Assembly (NCBI RefSeq): GCF_027941835.1
Contig: NZ_CP116005.1
Coordinates: 930,001 to 994,000 of the forward strand
Source of the DNA: Sphingosinicella microcystinivorans
GTDB lineage: Bacteria; Pseudomonadota; Alphaproteobacteria; Sphingomonadales; Sphingomonadaceae
Length of the DNA: 64,000 bases
Reading direction: 5' to 3'
In this document: positions 9,466-20,502 of the stretch, piece after piece
Position numbering within the stretch: position 1 is the first letter of the stretch
Layout of the letters: each line of letters starts with the position of its first letter
Position numbers and translations under genes: made by a program
Notes under the pieces: generated by a model
What the model saw: the letters and a program-made list of their open reading frames with translations, nothing else
The model's database searches: none
What the model was told of the DNA's origin: nothing

Positions 9466-12400
9466 TCATCGCCGAAGCAGCAGATAGGCGGCGGGGATGA
9501 CGAACATCGAGAGCAGCGGTGCGGTGAGCATCCCGCCGATCATGGGGGCGGCGATCCGGCTCATCACCTCGGAGCCGGCACCCTGCCCGAACAGGATCGG
9601 CAGCAGGCCGGCCAGGATCACCGCCACGGTCATCGCCTTGGGCCGCACGCGCAGCAGCGCACCTTCGCGCACCGCTGCTTCGACCTCGGCAGCGTCCGGA
9701 TCGGTCCCGCGCTCGTCCAGGGCATTTTTCAGATAGATCAGCATCACCACGCCGAACTCGGCCGAGACGCCGGCCAGCGCGATGAACCCGACTCCGGTCG
9801 CGACCGACTGGTTGAAGCCGAGCAGATAGAGTATCCAGATACCGCCGGTCAGCGCGAACGGCAGCGTGCCCATGATGAGCGCCGCATCGCCGAACCGGCC
9901 GAAGATCAGATAGAGCAGCATGAAGATGATCAGCAGCGTCGCCGGCACGACCAGCTTGAGCCTGGCGATGGCGCGTTCGAGATATTCGAACTGGCCCGAA
10001 TAGGCGATGCTGACGCCGGGCGAGAGCTTCACCTGCCTCGCGACGGCCTGCTGCAGGTCGCCGACCACGGATGCCAGATCGCGCCCGCGCACGTCGATAT
10101 AGACCCACGTCGAGGGCCGGGCATTCTCGGTCTTGAGCATCGGCGGCCCGTCGGCGATCGCGATCCGCGCGACCGTACCCAGCGTGATCTGCTGGCCCGC
10201 GGGCGTAAGGACCGGGAGCTGTCGCAACCCTTCGAGACTGTCGCGCAGCTCACGGGGGTAGCGCACGCTGATGGGATAGCGGGCGAGACCCTCGACCGTC
10301 TCGCCGATCGTCTCGCCGCCGACCGCGCCCGAGACGATCGCCTGCACGTCGGCGATGTTGAGCCCGTGTCGTGCGGCGAGCGCACGATCAATGTCGACGT
10401 CGACATAGCGTCCGCCGGTCAGGCGCTCGGCGAGCGCCGAGCTGACGCCCGGCACGGTCCTGGCAACCGTCTCGATATCGTGGGCGATGCGGTCGAGCCG
10501 GGCGAGATCCGCACCCGACACCTTGACGCCGATCGGGCTCTTGATGCCGGTCGCCAGCATGTCGAGCCGGTTGCGGATCGGCGGCACCCAGACATTGGCA
10601 AGACCGGGCAGCGTCACCGTCCGGTCCAGTTCGTCGATCAGCTTCTCCGGCGTCATGCCCGGCCGCCACTGGTCGCGGGGCTTGAATTGAATGGTGGTCT
10701 CGAACATCTCCATCGGCGCCGGGTCGGTCGCGCTCTCCGCGCGGCCGGCCTTGCCGAACACGGTCGCCACCTCGGGCACGGTCTTGATCAGCCGGTCGGT
10801 CTGCTGGAGCAATTCGGACGCCTTCGCCGCCGAAAGGCCCGGCAGGGCCGAGGGCATGTAGAGCAGATCGCCCTCGTCCATGTTCGGCATGAACTCGCCG
10901 CCGAGCCGCGTCAGCGGCCAGGCCGTCGTCGCGAACACCAGCGCCGCGATCAGCAGCACCGTCTTCGGACGCCGGAGCGTCCAGTCGAGCGCCGGGCGAT
11001 AGAGGATCGTGAGCCAGCGATTGACCGGGTTGGCCCGCTCGGCCGGGATGCGCCCCCGGATCAGCCAGCCCATCAGGACAGGCACCAGCGTCACCGACAG
11101 GATCGCGGCGCCGGCCATCGCATAGGTCTTGGTGAAGGCGAGCGGCGAGAACAGCCGGCCTTCCTGTCCTTCGAGCGCGAACACCGGCACGAACGACAGC
11201 GTGATGATCAGCAGGCTGAAGAACAGGGCCGGGCCGACCTCGGCGGCGGCTTCGGTGATCACCGACCAGCGCGCTCCGCCCGCCAGCGTCTCGCCGGGAT
11301 GCTCCTCCCAGCACTCGATCTTCTTGTGCGCGTTCTCGATCATGACGATGGCCGCATCGACCATCGCGCCGATCGCGATGGCGATCCCGCCCAGCGACAT
11401 GATGTTGGCGTTCACCCCCTGGAACTGCATGACGATGAAGGCGGCCAGCACCCCCAGGGGAAGTGTCAGGATCGCGACCAGCGCCGAGCGGACGTGCCAG
11501 AGGAACAGCGCGCACACGAGCGCGACGACGATGAATTCCTCGATCAGCTTGCGGGTGAGGTTCTCCACCGCGCGATCTATCAGCTGCGAGCGGTCGTAGG
11601 TGGGGACGATCTCGACGCCCGGCGGCAGGCCGGCCTCGAGCGCGGCAAGCCTCTGCTTGACCGCCGCGATCACCGCGCGCGCGTTCTTGCCGGAGCGCAG
11701 GATGACGACGCCGCCCGCCACCTCGCCCTCGCCGTCAAGCTCGGCGATGCCGCGCCGCATCTCGGGCCCGATCTGGATCGTGGCGACATTGCCGAGCGTG
11801 ACCGGCACGCCGCCGGCGGCGGTTCGGAGGGGGACGGCGCGGAAATCGTCGAGCGTCTTCAGATAGCCCGAGGCGCGGACCATGTATTCGGCCTCCGCCA
11901 TCTCCAGCACAGAGCCGCCGGCCTCCTGGTTGGCCTGTTGTATGGCTTGAACGGCCTGGGCGTGGGTGATTCCGAAGGTGGCGAGTCTCACCGGATCGAG
12001 CAGGACCTGATATTGCTTGACCATGCCGCCGATGCTGGCGACCTCGGCGACGCCGGGGACGGTCCTGAGCTCATAGCGCAGGAACCAGTCCTGCAAGGAC
12101 CGCAGCTGCGACAGGTCGTGCCGGCCGCTGTGATCGACCAGGGCGTATTCATAGACCCAGCCGACGCCGGTCGCGTCCGGCCCGAGCGCGCTGCGCGCGG
12201 TCGAGGGCAGCCGGCCCTGCACCTGATCGAGATATTCGAGCACGCGGCTGCGCGCCCAATAGAGGTCGGTGCTGTCCTCGAAGATCACGTAGACGAAGCT
12301 GTCGCCGAAGAGGCTGTAGCCCCGGACCGTCTTCGCTCCCGGCACCGACAGCATGGTCGTGGTGAGCGGATAGGTGACCTGGTTCTCGACGATCTGCGGC

Positions 12401-12570
12401 GCCTGCCCCGGATAGGAGGTGCGGATGATGACCTGGGTGTCGGACAGGTCCGGCAGCGCGTCGATCGCGGTCGAGCGCACTGCCCATATCCCCACCGCCG
12501 CCAGCGCCAGCGTGGCGAGCAGGACGAAGACGCGGTTCCTGACCGACCAGCGGATGAGGCGGGCGATCAT
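9466..12570 (-). CDS. cusA: CusA-type Cu(I)/Ag(I) efflux RND transporter
   Basis: A 1034-aa inner-membrane RND pump of the heavy-metal efflux class. The metal-binding methionine triad of CusA is present at Met572 ([10 protein letters not shown]), Met622 ([11 protein letters not shown]) and Met671 ([20 protein letters not shown]), within one residue of the E. coli numbering, and the proton-relay Asp405 ([13 protein letters not shown]) aligns exactly. These residues point to monovalent Cu/Ag rather than the Co/Zn/Cd of CzcA. The 12 transmembrane segments and two porter loops are of normal length. The start codon overlaps the stop of cusB (ATGA-type), so cusC-cusB-cusA are translationally coupled. 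No metal-sensing regulator gene is adjacent. Confidence 0.95.
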   Translation of the reverse strand: MIARLIRWSVRNRVFVLLATLALAAVGIWAVRSTAIDALPDLSDTQVIIRTSYPGQAPQIVENQVTYPLTTTMLSVPGAKTVRGYSLFGDSFVYVIFEDSTDLYWARSRVLEYLDQVQGRLPSTARSALGPDATGVGWVYEYALVDHSGRHDLSQLRSLQDWFLRYELRTVPGVAEVASIGGMVKQYQVLLDPVRLATFGITHAQAVQAIQQANQEAGGSVLEMAEAEYMVRASGYLKTLDDFRAVPLRTAAGGVPVTLGNVATIQIGPEMRRGIAELDGEGEVAGGVVILRSGKNARAVIAAVKQRLAALEAGLPPGVEIVPTYDRSQLIDRAVENLTRKLIEEFIVVALVCALFLWHVRSALVAILTLPLGVLAAFIVMQFQGVNANIMSLGGIAIAIGAMVDAAIVMIENAHKKIECWEEHPGETLAGGARWSVITEAAAEVGPALFFSLLIITLSFVPVFALEGQEGRLFSPLAFTKTYAMAGAAILSVTLVPVLMGWLIRGRIPAERANPVNRWLTILYRPALDWTLRRPKTVLLIAALVFATTAWPLTRLGGEFMPNMDEGDLLYMPSALPGLSAAKASELLQQTDRLIKTVPEVATVFGKAGRAESATDPAPMEMFETTIQFKPRDQWRPGMTPEKLIDELDRTVTLPGLANVWVPPIRNRLDMLATGIKSPIGVKVSGADLARLDRIAHDIETVARTVPGVSSALAERLTGGRYVDVDIDRALAARHGLNIADVQAIVSGAVGGETIGETVEGLARYPISVRYPRELRDSLEGLRQLPVLTPAGQQITLGTVARIAIADGPPMLKTENARPSTWVYIDVRGRDLASVVGDLQQAVARQVKLSPGVSIAYSGQFEYLERAIARLKLVVPATLLIIFMLLYLIFGRFGDAALIMGTLPFALTGGIWILYLLGFNQSVATGVGFIALAGVSAEFGVVMLIYLKNALDERGTDPDAAEVEAAVREGALLRVRPKAMTVAVILAGLLPILFGQGAGSEVMSRIAAPMIGGMLTAPLLSMFVIPAAYLLLRR

Positions 12571-14036
12571 TGGACCGCCACCTTCGTCATGCGGCGCACG
12601 GTCGGCCCGGCGGGCGGCTGGTCGAAGCCGAAGCGCACGCGATCTCCGGCCTTCAATCCGTGCGCGATTGCGTGATCGGGCAGCGCGAAGGTCATGGTCA
12701 TCGCCGGCCAGCCGATCGCGGGCACCGGATCGTGACTGAGCGTGACCGCATCGGCGGTGAGCTTCTCGATCCTGCCGGTCGCCTCATGGAGTGCGGCCGA
12801 CGCCGCGACCGGACGCGCGCGGACGCCGGACAGGCTCGCCTCGGAATCGATCAGGAACTGGCCCGAAGCGACGATCTTCTCGCCTTCGGACAGGCCGGCG
12901 AGGATTTCGGTGTCGCCGTCCGCTTCGCGGCCGGCCTGCACCTCGGCCGGCTCGTAGCGCCCGTCGGCGCGCGCGAGCATGACGAGCGTGCGCTTGCCGG
13001 TCCGGATCAGCGCCTCCGACGGGACCAGCAGCGCGGGGTCCGCGCTGCCGCCGAACGAGACGGCGGCGAACATGCCCGGCCGCAGCCGCCCGCCGCGATT
13101 GGCAAGCTCGATCCGGACCGTGAGCGTCCGGCTGTCGGCCTGCACATCGGGCAGGATGGCCGCGACCCTTCCGGTGAAGGTCTCGCCCGGATAGGCGGCG
13201 AGCGTAGCGGCGGCCGGCTGTCCCGGCCGCAAGTGTCCGGCAGCCGCTTCGGGAACGGCGGCGTTGAGCCAGACCGTGCCGAGGCCGTTGACCTCGGCGA
13301 GCGTCTGCCCCGCCGCGACGGCCATGCCCGCGCGCACGCCGAGCGTCCTGATGACCCCGCCCGCGGGTGCGGACACGGTGACGACGTCATGCGGACGGCC
13401 GCTGCGTTCGACCGCGGCGATCGTGCCGGCCGGCATCCCGAGCAGCGCCAGCCGCTGCCGCGCCGCAAGGGCAAGGGCTGCATTCCCGGTCTGCCGAACG
13501 GCAAGATACTCGGCCTGGGCGCCCGCCCAGTCGGGAACGAGCAGGTCGGCCAGCGGAGCCCCGGCACCGATCACGTCGCCGGGCGCGCGCGCATAGACGT
13601 GCTGCACGAAGCCCGCCGCGCGCGCCTGCACGACCGCGACGTCGCGCTGGTTGAAGTCGATCGTCCCGGCCGCCGTGAGATTGCGCTCCAGCGCACCGCG
13701 CCGCACTGCGACGGTGCGCAGCCCCAGGCTCTGCGACGCCGCCGGATCAATCCGGACGCCGGGCGTCTCGCGGTCGCCTTCGTCGGCATATCTGGGGATG
13801 AGCTGCATATCCATGAACGGCGATTTGCCCGGCTTGTCGAAGTGCTGGCCCGGGACCATCGGATCATACCAGTAGAGCGGTGTGCGCCCGCCGGAGTCGG
13901 CCTCCCGGGCGGCGGGCGGCGCACCAGCCGGATGACCGGCGAAATGGGAGATGCCGTAGCCGCTCGCCCCGGCAACCAGTGCGATGAGGGCGCCGCCCGC
14001 CGCGAGGCGCGTCCGTGAGGCGTTGACTTCGGTCAT
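12567..14036 (-). CDS. cusB: CusB-type periplasmic adaptor with a C-terminal CusF-like metal-binding domain
   Basis: A 489-aa membrane-fusion protein that links CusA to the outer-membrane channel. Order of domains: membrane anchor (residues 10-33), a heavy-metal-binding domain ([20 protein letters not shown], with GKSPFMDM, 55-80), HlyD-type barrel-sandwich and beta-barrel (about 110-400), and a CusF-like OB domain (about 420-487). In the last domain the CusF ligands are all visible: His435, Trp443, Met446 and Met448 in [17 protein letters not shown]. coli makes CusF as a separate chaperone; here the chaperone is fused to the adaptor, as in SilB-like proteins of some beta-proteobacteria. The start overlaps the cusC stop. 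Confidence 0.93.
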   Translation of the reverse strand: MTEVNASRTRLAAGGALIALVAGASGYGISHFAGHPAGAPPAAREADSGGRTPLYWYDPMVPGQHFDKPGKSPFMDMQLIPRYADEGDRETPGVRIDPAASQSLGLRTVAVRRGALERNLTAAGTIDFNQRDVAVVQARAAGFVQHVYARAPGDVIGAGAPLADLLVPDWAGAQAEYLAVRQTGNAALALAARQRLALLGMPAGTIAAVERSGRPHDVVTVSAPAGGVIRTLGVRAGMAVAAGQTLAEVNGLGTVWLNAAVPEAAAGHLRPGQPAAATLAAYPGETFTGRVAAILPDVQADSRTLTVRIELANRGGRLRPGMFAAVSFGGSADPALLVPSEALIRTGKRTLVMLARADGRYEPAEVQAGREADGDTEILAGLSEGEKIVASGQFLIDSEASLSGVRARPVAASAALHEATGRIEKLTADAVTLSHDPVPAIGWPAMTMTFALPDHAIAHGLKAGDRVRFGFDQPPAGPTVRRMTKVAVQ

Positions 14037-15262
14037 TGGTCGGTCCTCCGGTAGGTCAGCGAAAGCCGGGCGCCATCGGCGGCGACCGCGGCCTCGCGTT
14101 CAAGGGTGGCGAGGGTCGCCTCGGCGAGCGCGGCATAGGCGTCGGCGATGTCGACGAGGCCGGCGCGTCCGGCCGCGTAGCTCGCCGTCTCAAGCCGAAC
14201 GCGCTCCTCGGCCAGGGGCCGGAGCGTATCGCGTGCCCGCATCCACTGGTCGCGGTGCATCACATGATCGGCAAGGTCGGCATCGAGATCGGCAGCGAGC
14301 GCGCGTCGCGCGGCCTCGCGCTCGGCTGCCACCCGTCCGGCCTGTGCCTGGGCCGCGCCGATCCCGGCGCCCTGGCGGCGCCGGGTGAAAATCGGCAGGC
14401 TGATGGTGACGCCGGCCGAGACATAATCGCCGAACCGCGGGTCGCGGCGTTGATAGGCGAGGTTCACCCCGAAATCGGGCCGCCGCCCGGCCTCCGCCAC
14501 GCGCACATCGGCATCGGCCTGCGCGCCCTGCGCATCGATCATCCGGATCGAGGGATGGGCGTCGAGACCGGCCTTCAGCAGCACCGGGTCGACGGCGAAA
14601 TCCGGCAGCGGACCTGCGGTCTCCGGATCGGGCTCGCTTGTCCAGCGCGTGAGCGCCGCCCTGGCCCGCGCCGCCTGCGACACCAGCGCGGCGCGCCGGT
14701 CCTGCAGCGCGGCGACCGCCTGTCGGCCGGCGAGTGTCTGCGCCGGCCGCGCATTGCCCGAGGAGACCGCGCCGGAGGTCACGCCGACGACACGGTCGAG
14801 CCGGGCAAGCAGGTCATCGAGCGCCGCCAGCCGACGTTCTGCATAAGCGAGGTTGATCCACGCCAGCGCCGCGCCGACCTCGACGGTGCGCGCTTCCACC
14901 GCCCTGTCGGCCTCCGCCGCGGCGATGTCGGTGTCGGCGCGGGCCTGCTGCGCGTGGCGCTTGGCGAGGTTGGGGAACTCCTGGGCGATGCCGACCCGCG
15001 TCATGGTGAAATCGTCGCGACCGGGCTCGAATGCGAGCGGTCCCGAGATCGGGAAGCCGTCGACACCCACCGCGAGCGTCGGATCGGGCAGCGCACCGGC
15101 CGCTCCGCGCGCCGAGCGCGCGGCATCGGCGCCGAGCGCCCGCGCCCTGAGCGAGGGTGCCGTGGTCTGCGCCTGATACAGCGCCGCCTCGAAGGTCAGC
15201 GGCCCGGCTGTTGCCGCGCCGGGAAGCGCCGCAAGCAGCGGCGCGAAAAGCAAGAGTCGCAT
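14033..15262 (-). CDS. cusC: TolC-family outer-membrane efflux protein (CusC/CzcC type)
   Basis: A 409-aa outer-membrane factor with a signal peptide (MRLLLFAPLLAALPGAATAG) and the two-fold repeated helical-hairpin structure of TolC proteins: long Ala/Arg-rich coiled coils around residues 110-190 and 300-400 and short beta strands (FGVNLAYQRRDPRFGDYVSA). No lipobox Cys is seen, unlike E. coli CusC. It forms the exit duct of the CusCBA tripartite pump. It is the first of the three coupled genes, and cusB begins inside its stop codon. A 138-bp gap separates it from the tiny ORF upstream. Confidence 0.9.
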   Translation of the reverse strand: MRLLLFAPLLAALPGAATAGPLTFEAALYQAQTTAPSLRARALGADAARSARGAAGALPDPTLAVGVDGFPISGPLAFEPGRDDFTMTRVGIAQEFPNLAKRHAQQARADTDIAAAEADRAVEARTVEVGAALAWINLAYAERRLAALDDLLARLDRVVGVTSGAVSSGNARPAQTLAGRQAVAALQDRRAALVSQAARARAALTRWTSEPDPETAGPLPDFAVDPVLLKAGLDAHPSIRMIDAQGAQADADVRVAEAGRRPDFGVNLAYQRRDPRFGDYVSAGVTISLPIFTRRRQGAGIGAAQAQAGRVAAEREAARRALAADLDADLADHVMHRDQWMRARDTLRPLAEERVRLETASYAAGRAGLVDIADAYAALAEATLATLEREAAVAADGARLSLTYRRTDQ

Positions 15263-15400
15263 GGGATGCTCCTGATCGGACGATCAGGCCGCTCTAGTGT
15301 TCACGCGGCAGCTGCCGGCAATGCCGGTGAAGCAAGCACATCGCTCCACCCGCACCACAAGGCCCGGCTGCCGTTCGGCGCCAGACCGGCCAGGTCGTCG

Positions 15401-15490
15401 CTAGCCGGCCGAGACTGCGGACGAAGGCGAGGCCACACCGGCGAACGGGAGCGCGGCAGCCACGGCCGCGGCGAAACGAAAAATCTTCAT
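15401..15490 (-). CDS. 29-residue ORF consisting almost only of a signal peptide
   Basis: ATG at 15490 is preceded by GGAGATATTCC, a good ribosome-binding site, and encodes a Lys/Arg start, a hydrophobic Ala/Phe core and an Ala-rich cleavage region before a stop at 15401. Nothing remains for a mature protein. It could be the stump of a small periplasmic metal-binding protein whose 3' part was lost, or a leader peptide in front of cusCBA. It is on the operon strand, 138 bp upstream of cusC. Evidence for expression is only the ribosome-binding site and placement. Confidence 0.4.
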   Translation of the reverse strand: MKIFRFAAAVAAALPFAGVASPSSAVSAG

Positions 15491-15566
15491 GGAATATCTC
15501 CGGATCCGAATGGATGCGGACCGGGCACGGCGCGCGCGGCGCGAGTGGCCCGGCCGACAGTTCAGA

Positions 15567-15938
15567 TCAGGCGATAGGCGGTTGTATGTCGGGCGCCAGC
15601 GAGCGGCCATGCAGCGGGCTCGCGAGCCCTGGGCGATGTGCCGTGCTATGGTCGTAGGCGACGAGCGCAGGTATAATGGCATCGGGAACGGCAACGGCGA
15701 TGCCGGCGCAGGCGATCATGTCGCCGAGGCAGTCCGCCGGGGTGCCGCCCCGATGTTTGCCGGGTGTGTCGGCATCGGCAGGTGCGGCCTGCTCCATCAT
15801 CTTCATGCAGTCCGCCATCGGCATCGTCATGTGGGCCAACTGCATCGGGTCCGGCCCGCGCGCGGCATAAGCCACGCCCTGCCCGGTCACGCCCAGCAGG
15901 GCGACCGCGAACAGCAGGGAGATGAGTCGGCGGACCAT
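15567..15938 (-). CDS. Small exported Met/His/Cys-rich protein linked to the copper efflux operon
   Basis: A 123-aa protein with a signal peptide (MVRRLISLLFAVALLGVTGQ). The mature part contains a metal-attracting segment (LAHMTMPMADCMKMMEQ), two further Cys residues and a Pro-rich tail (HGRSLAPDIQPPIA) like small DUF2946-type proteins found by copper-resistance genes. The start at 15938 is chosen because the signal peptide begins there; the frame stays open further upstream without another convincing start. It lies upstream of cusCBA on the same strand, so a periplasmic copper-handling role is a reasonable inference, but the family assignment is tentative. Confidence 0.6.
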   Translation of the reverse strand: MVRRLISLLFAVALLGVTGQGVAYAARGPDPMQLAHMTMPMADCMKMMEQAAPADADTPGKHRGGTPADCLGDMIACAGIAVAVPDAIIPALVAYDHSTAHRPGLASPLHGRSLAPDIQPPIA

Positions 15939-16197
15939 GCGCGCAGCGTGCCTTCGCTTGCCTGCTGAAGTCAAGATCGTGGTCAGTGCGCAAAGGTCGC
16001 AGGTCCGGGTCTCGGCGCCGAAGCCACGCAAACCTCCTCGATCAGCAGACGGCAGATAGGATCGCGCGCGCGGCGATCCACAGGGCAGCGAACAGACGAA
16101 TGGATCGTCGGCAAGCCGGGCAGGAAAAGTCAGCTCATTCCGACACTGGAAACGAACGAGTAAAGCATACTTAACTTCCACATACCGTCACATGATG

Positions 16198-16836
16198 TCA
16201 CTTCCTGACGAACAACCGGAGTTCCACCGTTCCCGTCAGTACGCCATCGACGGAATAGTTCGTTAGCCGATCAACCTCGACGAAGCTGCCCGCGATGCCT
16301 GCGAACTCGCCGCTTCCGCCGACGATCCGGCCCCGGCCATCCGGCAGCGGGCCGACTGTGGTCGTGACGGTCCAGTCTCCGGACCAGGGCTTTCCGGTTG
16401 CCATGGTCGGCCCGATGATATCGGTGACGAGGCGGCCGGAGCGCTCGATCTGGTGCAGGTAGATCATGCCGCGGCCCGGTATGGCGAGGGTCCAGGCTGT
16501 CGGCCAACGTGTGTCGGTGGCGGACGGATCGGCAGAAAATATCTCGAGTTCCGAGGCGAACCCGACGACCTTGCCCTCGGCGTCCGCGAGCTTGCAGAGC
16601 AGCGCCAGCGTATTGTCGAGCGCCGGCTCTGCGAGCGCCGCGATACCGTCCGGCCCACGCCGCATTTTCACGGCCCCGCCCGTCGTCAGCGCGACGCCGT
16701 GATCCGGCAGTCGCACGTAGAACGACAGAACCGTCTCGCCTGGCCGCGGCGCGGCCGGGTCAGCGCGCGCGATCTGCGAGGCCCCCATAAGGAGCGTAAC
16801 CACGAGAAGCGAAGATTTAAGCCGACTGATCATCAT
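16198..16836 (-). CDS. Exported small-barrel protein C (allene-oxide-cyclase/dirigent-like), third of three paralogues
   Basis: A 212-aa protein starting at MMISRLKSSLLVVTLL, with a cleavable signal peptide ending near ASQIARA. The mature part shares an ordered motif set with the two genes before it: CKLADAEGKVVGFASELE, WTLAIPGRGMIYLHQ and GGSGEFAGIAGSFVEVDRL. The last resembles the GGTGxFxGxxG loop of allene oxide cyclase and dirigent barrels, which hold hydrophobic ligands or guide cyclisation. Its ATG overlaps the stop of the preceding paralogue (ATGA), so the three are coupled and probably stoichiometric. No catalytic residues can be named; function is unknown. Last gene of the receptor operon. 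Confidence 0.8.
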   Translation of the reverse strand: MMISRLKSSLLVVTLLMGASQIARADPAAPRPGETVLSFYVRLPDHGVALTTGGAVKMRRGPDGIAALAEPALDNTLALLCKLADAEGKVVGFASELEIFSADPSATDTRWPTAWTLAIPGRGMIYLHQIERSGRLVTDIIGPTMATGKPWSGDWTVTTTVGPLPDGRGRIVGGSGEFAGIAGSFVEVDRLTNYSVDGVLTGTVELRLFVRK

Positions 16837-17534
16837 TTCACCTCTGTGTGATTGCGCGCAACCAGCAGGTCCATGACCCCTTCGAACACCGTATCCGCCT
16901 GAAAGGCGCGCAGCTCGGCGACCTCCACGAAGCGCCCCTTGCGCCCGGCGAAGGCGCCCGTTCCGGCGATGACCTCGCCGTAGCCCTGCGGCGACGGCCC
17001 GAGCGTGTTGAGGTGGAGCCAGCGCCCATGCCAGGGCCGCCCTTTCAGCAGGCCCGGCAGAAGATAGCGGGTGACGAGCGTCCAGTTGTCCTCGGTCTGG
17101 TAGAGGAACAGCACGCCGCGGCCAGGCAGCACCACGGTCCACGTGGTGTGCGTCATCAACCGGCCGCGCAGGAAACTGCTGTCCTCATGCGCCGCCTCAA
17201 GCTCGGTGGCGAAGCCGACGACGCGGTTGTCGGCGTCCCGGATGCGAGTGATGAGCGCAAGGCCCATACGGACGTTGGGCTCGATGAGCGGCGGTGTTCC
17301 GGCCGGGCGATTGGGGAAGACCGCGGGCGTCGGCGATGTCGCCACCGACACGAAATCGTCGGAAAGCAGCAACCGGTATGTCTCGTGATCGGGCGCATGG
17401 GCCACAAAAGCGGGGAGCGCATGCTGGGTCCGCGCGGTGTGGTGGAACGGAAAGACATACAGGGCAGCGAGCACCATCACCGTACCCGCGGTCATGCCCG
17501 CCAGCGCCGCCAGCGCCTTTTGCAGCCCGGCCAT
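16833..17534 (-). CDS. Exported or membrane-anchored small-barrel protein B, second of three paralogues
   Basis: A 233-aa protein with one N-terminal hydrophobic segment (LAALAGMTAGTVMVLAALYV, about residues 8-27) that may be an uncleaved anchor. The body repeats the paralogue signature: TRIRDADNRVVGFATELE, WTVVLPGRGVLFLYQTED and GTGAFAGRKGRFVEVAEL, close to protein C and more distant from protein A. The fold suggested is the allene-oxide-cyclase/dirigent small barrel, judged from the glycine-rich GTGAFAG loop and strand pattern. It overlaps both neighbours by ATGA, one of three coupled genes behind a TonB receptor. No function is known to me. Confidence 0.8.
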   Translation of the reverse strand: MAGLQKALAALAGMTAGTVMVLAALYVFPFHHTARTQHALPAFVAHAPDHETYRLLLSDDFVSVATSPTPAVFPNRPAGTPPLIEPNVRMGLALITRIRDADNRVVGFATELEAAHEDSSFLRGRLMTHTTWTVVLPGRGVLFLYQTEDNWTLVTRYLLPGLLKGRPWHGRWLHLNTLGPSPQGYGEVIAGTGAFAGRKGRFVEVAELRAFQADTVFEGVMDLLVARNHTEVK

Positions 17535-18076
17535 CACTGCTCTCCCGCACCTGTCAACGTCAGCGCGTACCCGGCGCCGCGCGCGGTTTCCTGAAGGCGC
17601 CCGCTGAAGGCCGCGAACGTGCCCGTTCCCCCCAGCACCGTGCCGCAGGGTGTCGCTGCATCCGCCGGACAGTTGGTGGCAAGCGTTCCGCGCCGGGTGA
17701 TCACGAGCGTCCACAGCCGGTCGGAACGATCGGGATGGTCCGTCGTCAGCGTGTAGCGGCTGGCGATCCCGATCACCACGCCGCGCGCGTTGCGCAGCTT
17801 CGCCGTCAGCACCGAACTGCCGGCCGCCGGCCCGCCGACGGGCGCGATTCCCTCCGGAAAGGCCTGGACCCCGAGGCTGCCGTCGCTGGTGCGCGCGATG
17901 ATGTCGGCGGGCCGGATCTCGAACCGCTCGACGAGATGTCCATCGGCCGTGCGCGCACGGATCGGCGCCGCGCCCGGCGGATCGACCGGCGGAATGGCGA
18001 GCACGGCCACCATCGCCAATGCGCCCGCCGCAGCCCCGCCTATGCCGTACCGGAGACCTGTCGCTGCACGGCCCAT
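17534..18076 (-). CDS. Exported or membrane-anchored small-barrel protein A, first of three paralogues
   Basis: A 180-aa protein with an N-terminal hydrophobic segment (GIGGAAAGALAMVAVLAIPP). The C-terminal two thirds keep the signature of the other two paralogues in weaker form: AKLRNARGVVIGIASRYTL, LWTLVITRRGTLATN and LGGTGTFAAFSGRLQETA. Two Cys residues (NCPADAATPC) in the insertion between the second and third motif are absent from the others and could form a disulfide in the periplasm. It begins 9 bp after the receptor stop codon, so it belongs to the receptor transcript. It is the most divergent copy, which suggests division of labour rather than recent duplication. Confidence 0.78.
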   Translation of the reverse strand: MGRAATGLRYGIGGAAAGALAMVAVLAIPPVDPPGAAPIRARTADGHLVERFEIRPADIIARTSDGSLGVQAFPEGIAPVGGPAAGSSVLTAKLRNARGVVIGIASRYTLTTDHPDRSDRLWTLVITRRGTLATNCPADAATPCGTVLGGTGTFAAFSGRLQETARGAGYALTLTGAGEQ

Positions 18077-18085
18077 GCGCGCGTC

Positions 18086-20326
<2,241 letters not shown>

Positions 20327-20335
20327 GGTATCTCT

Positions 20336-20344
20336 CCCCCCCCC
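20336..20344 (-). repeat. G9 homopolymer in the leader of the receptor gene
   Basis: A run of nine G on the coding strand directly precedes GAGAGATACC-ATG and forms part of the ribosome-binding region, ending 9 bp before the start codon. Slippage in such a tract would change ribosome-binding-site strength or spacing. Whether it varies in nature is not visible here. Confidence 0.7.
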
Positions 20345-20411
20345 GATCCTGGATCTTGTTGTTGGGGATTGAGTAGAACCGCGCCGGACCACGCCACAAG
20401 CAGCCAGATAA

Positions 20412-20437
20412 GATCAATTCCGTGGCAAGAATTGATC
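20412..20437. promoter_or_regulatory. Candidate operator: GATCAATTC-N8-GAATTGATC
   Basis: A perfect 9-bp inverted repeat with an 8-bp spacer lies between the receptor start (20326) and the regulator start (20503). It overlaps the earliest possible GTG of the regulator at 20422, which supports the later start. LuxR-type proteins bind dyads of this size, so joint control of both directions is likely by position. Confidence 0.55.
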
Positions 20438-20502
20438 AGTTTGAGCGGCCCCGGAATCGCTGCTATCCTTCCACCGTGCGCGGCGGCCCCGGGGAGGATG
20501 GC

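Noticed and set aside
10366-12675. A 769-codon plus-strand frame opposite cusA
   Set aside because: Antisense shadow; CusA on the other strand has its full metal-binding triad.
15939-15985. A MerR/CueR-like promoter before the copper genes (TTGACT with a CTTC...GAAG dyad)
   Set aside because: The spacing to a -10 is unsatisfactory and the dyad partly serves as the ribosome-binding region of the gene at 15938; not strong enough to call.
20422-20502. Upstream GTG start for the double-HTH regulator
   Set aside because: It has no ribosome-binding site and lies inside the 9-bp dyad; GTG at 20503 has GGGGAGG at proper distance.
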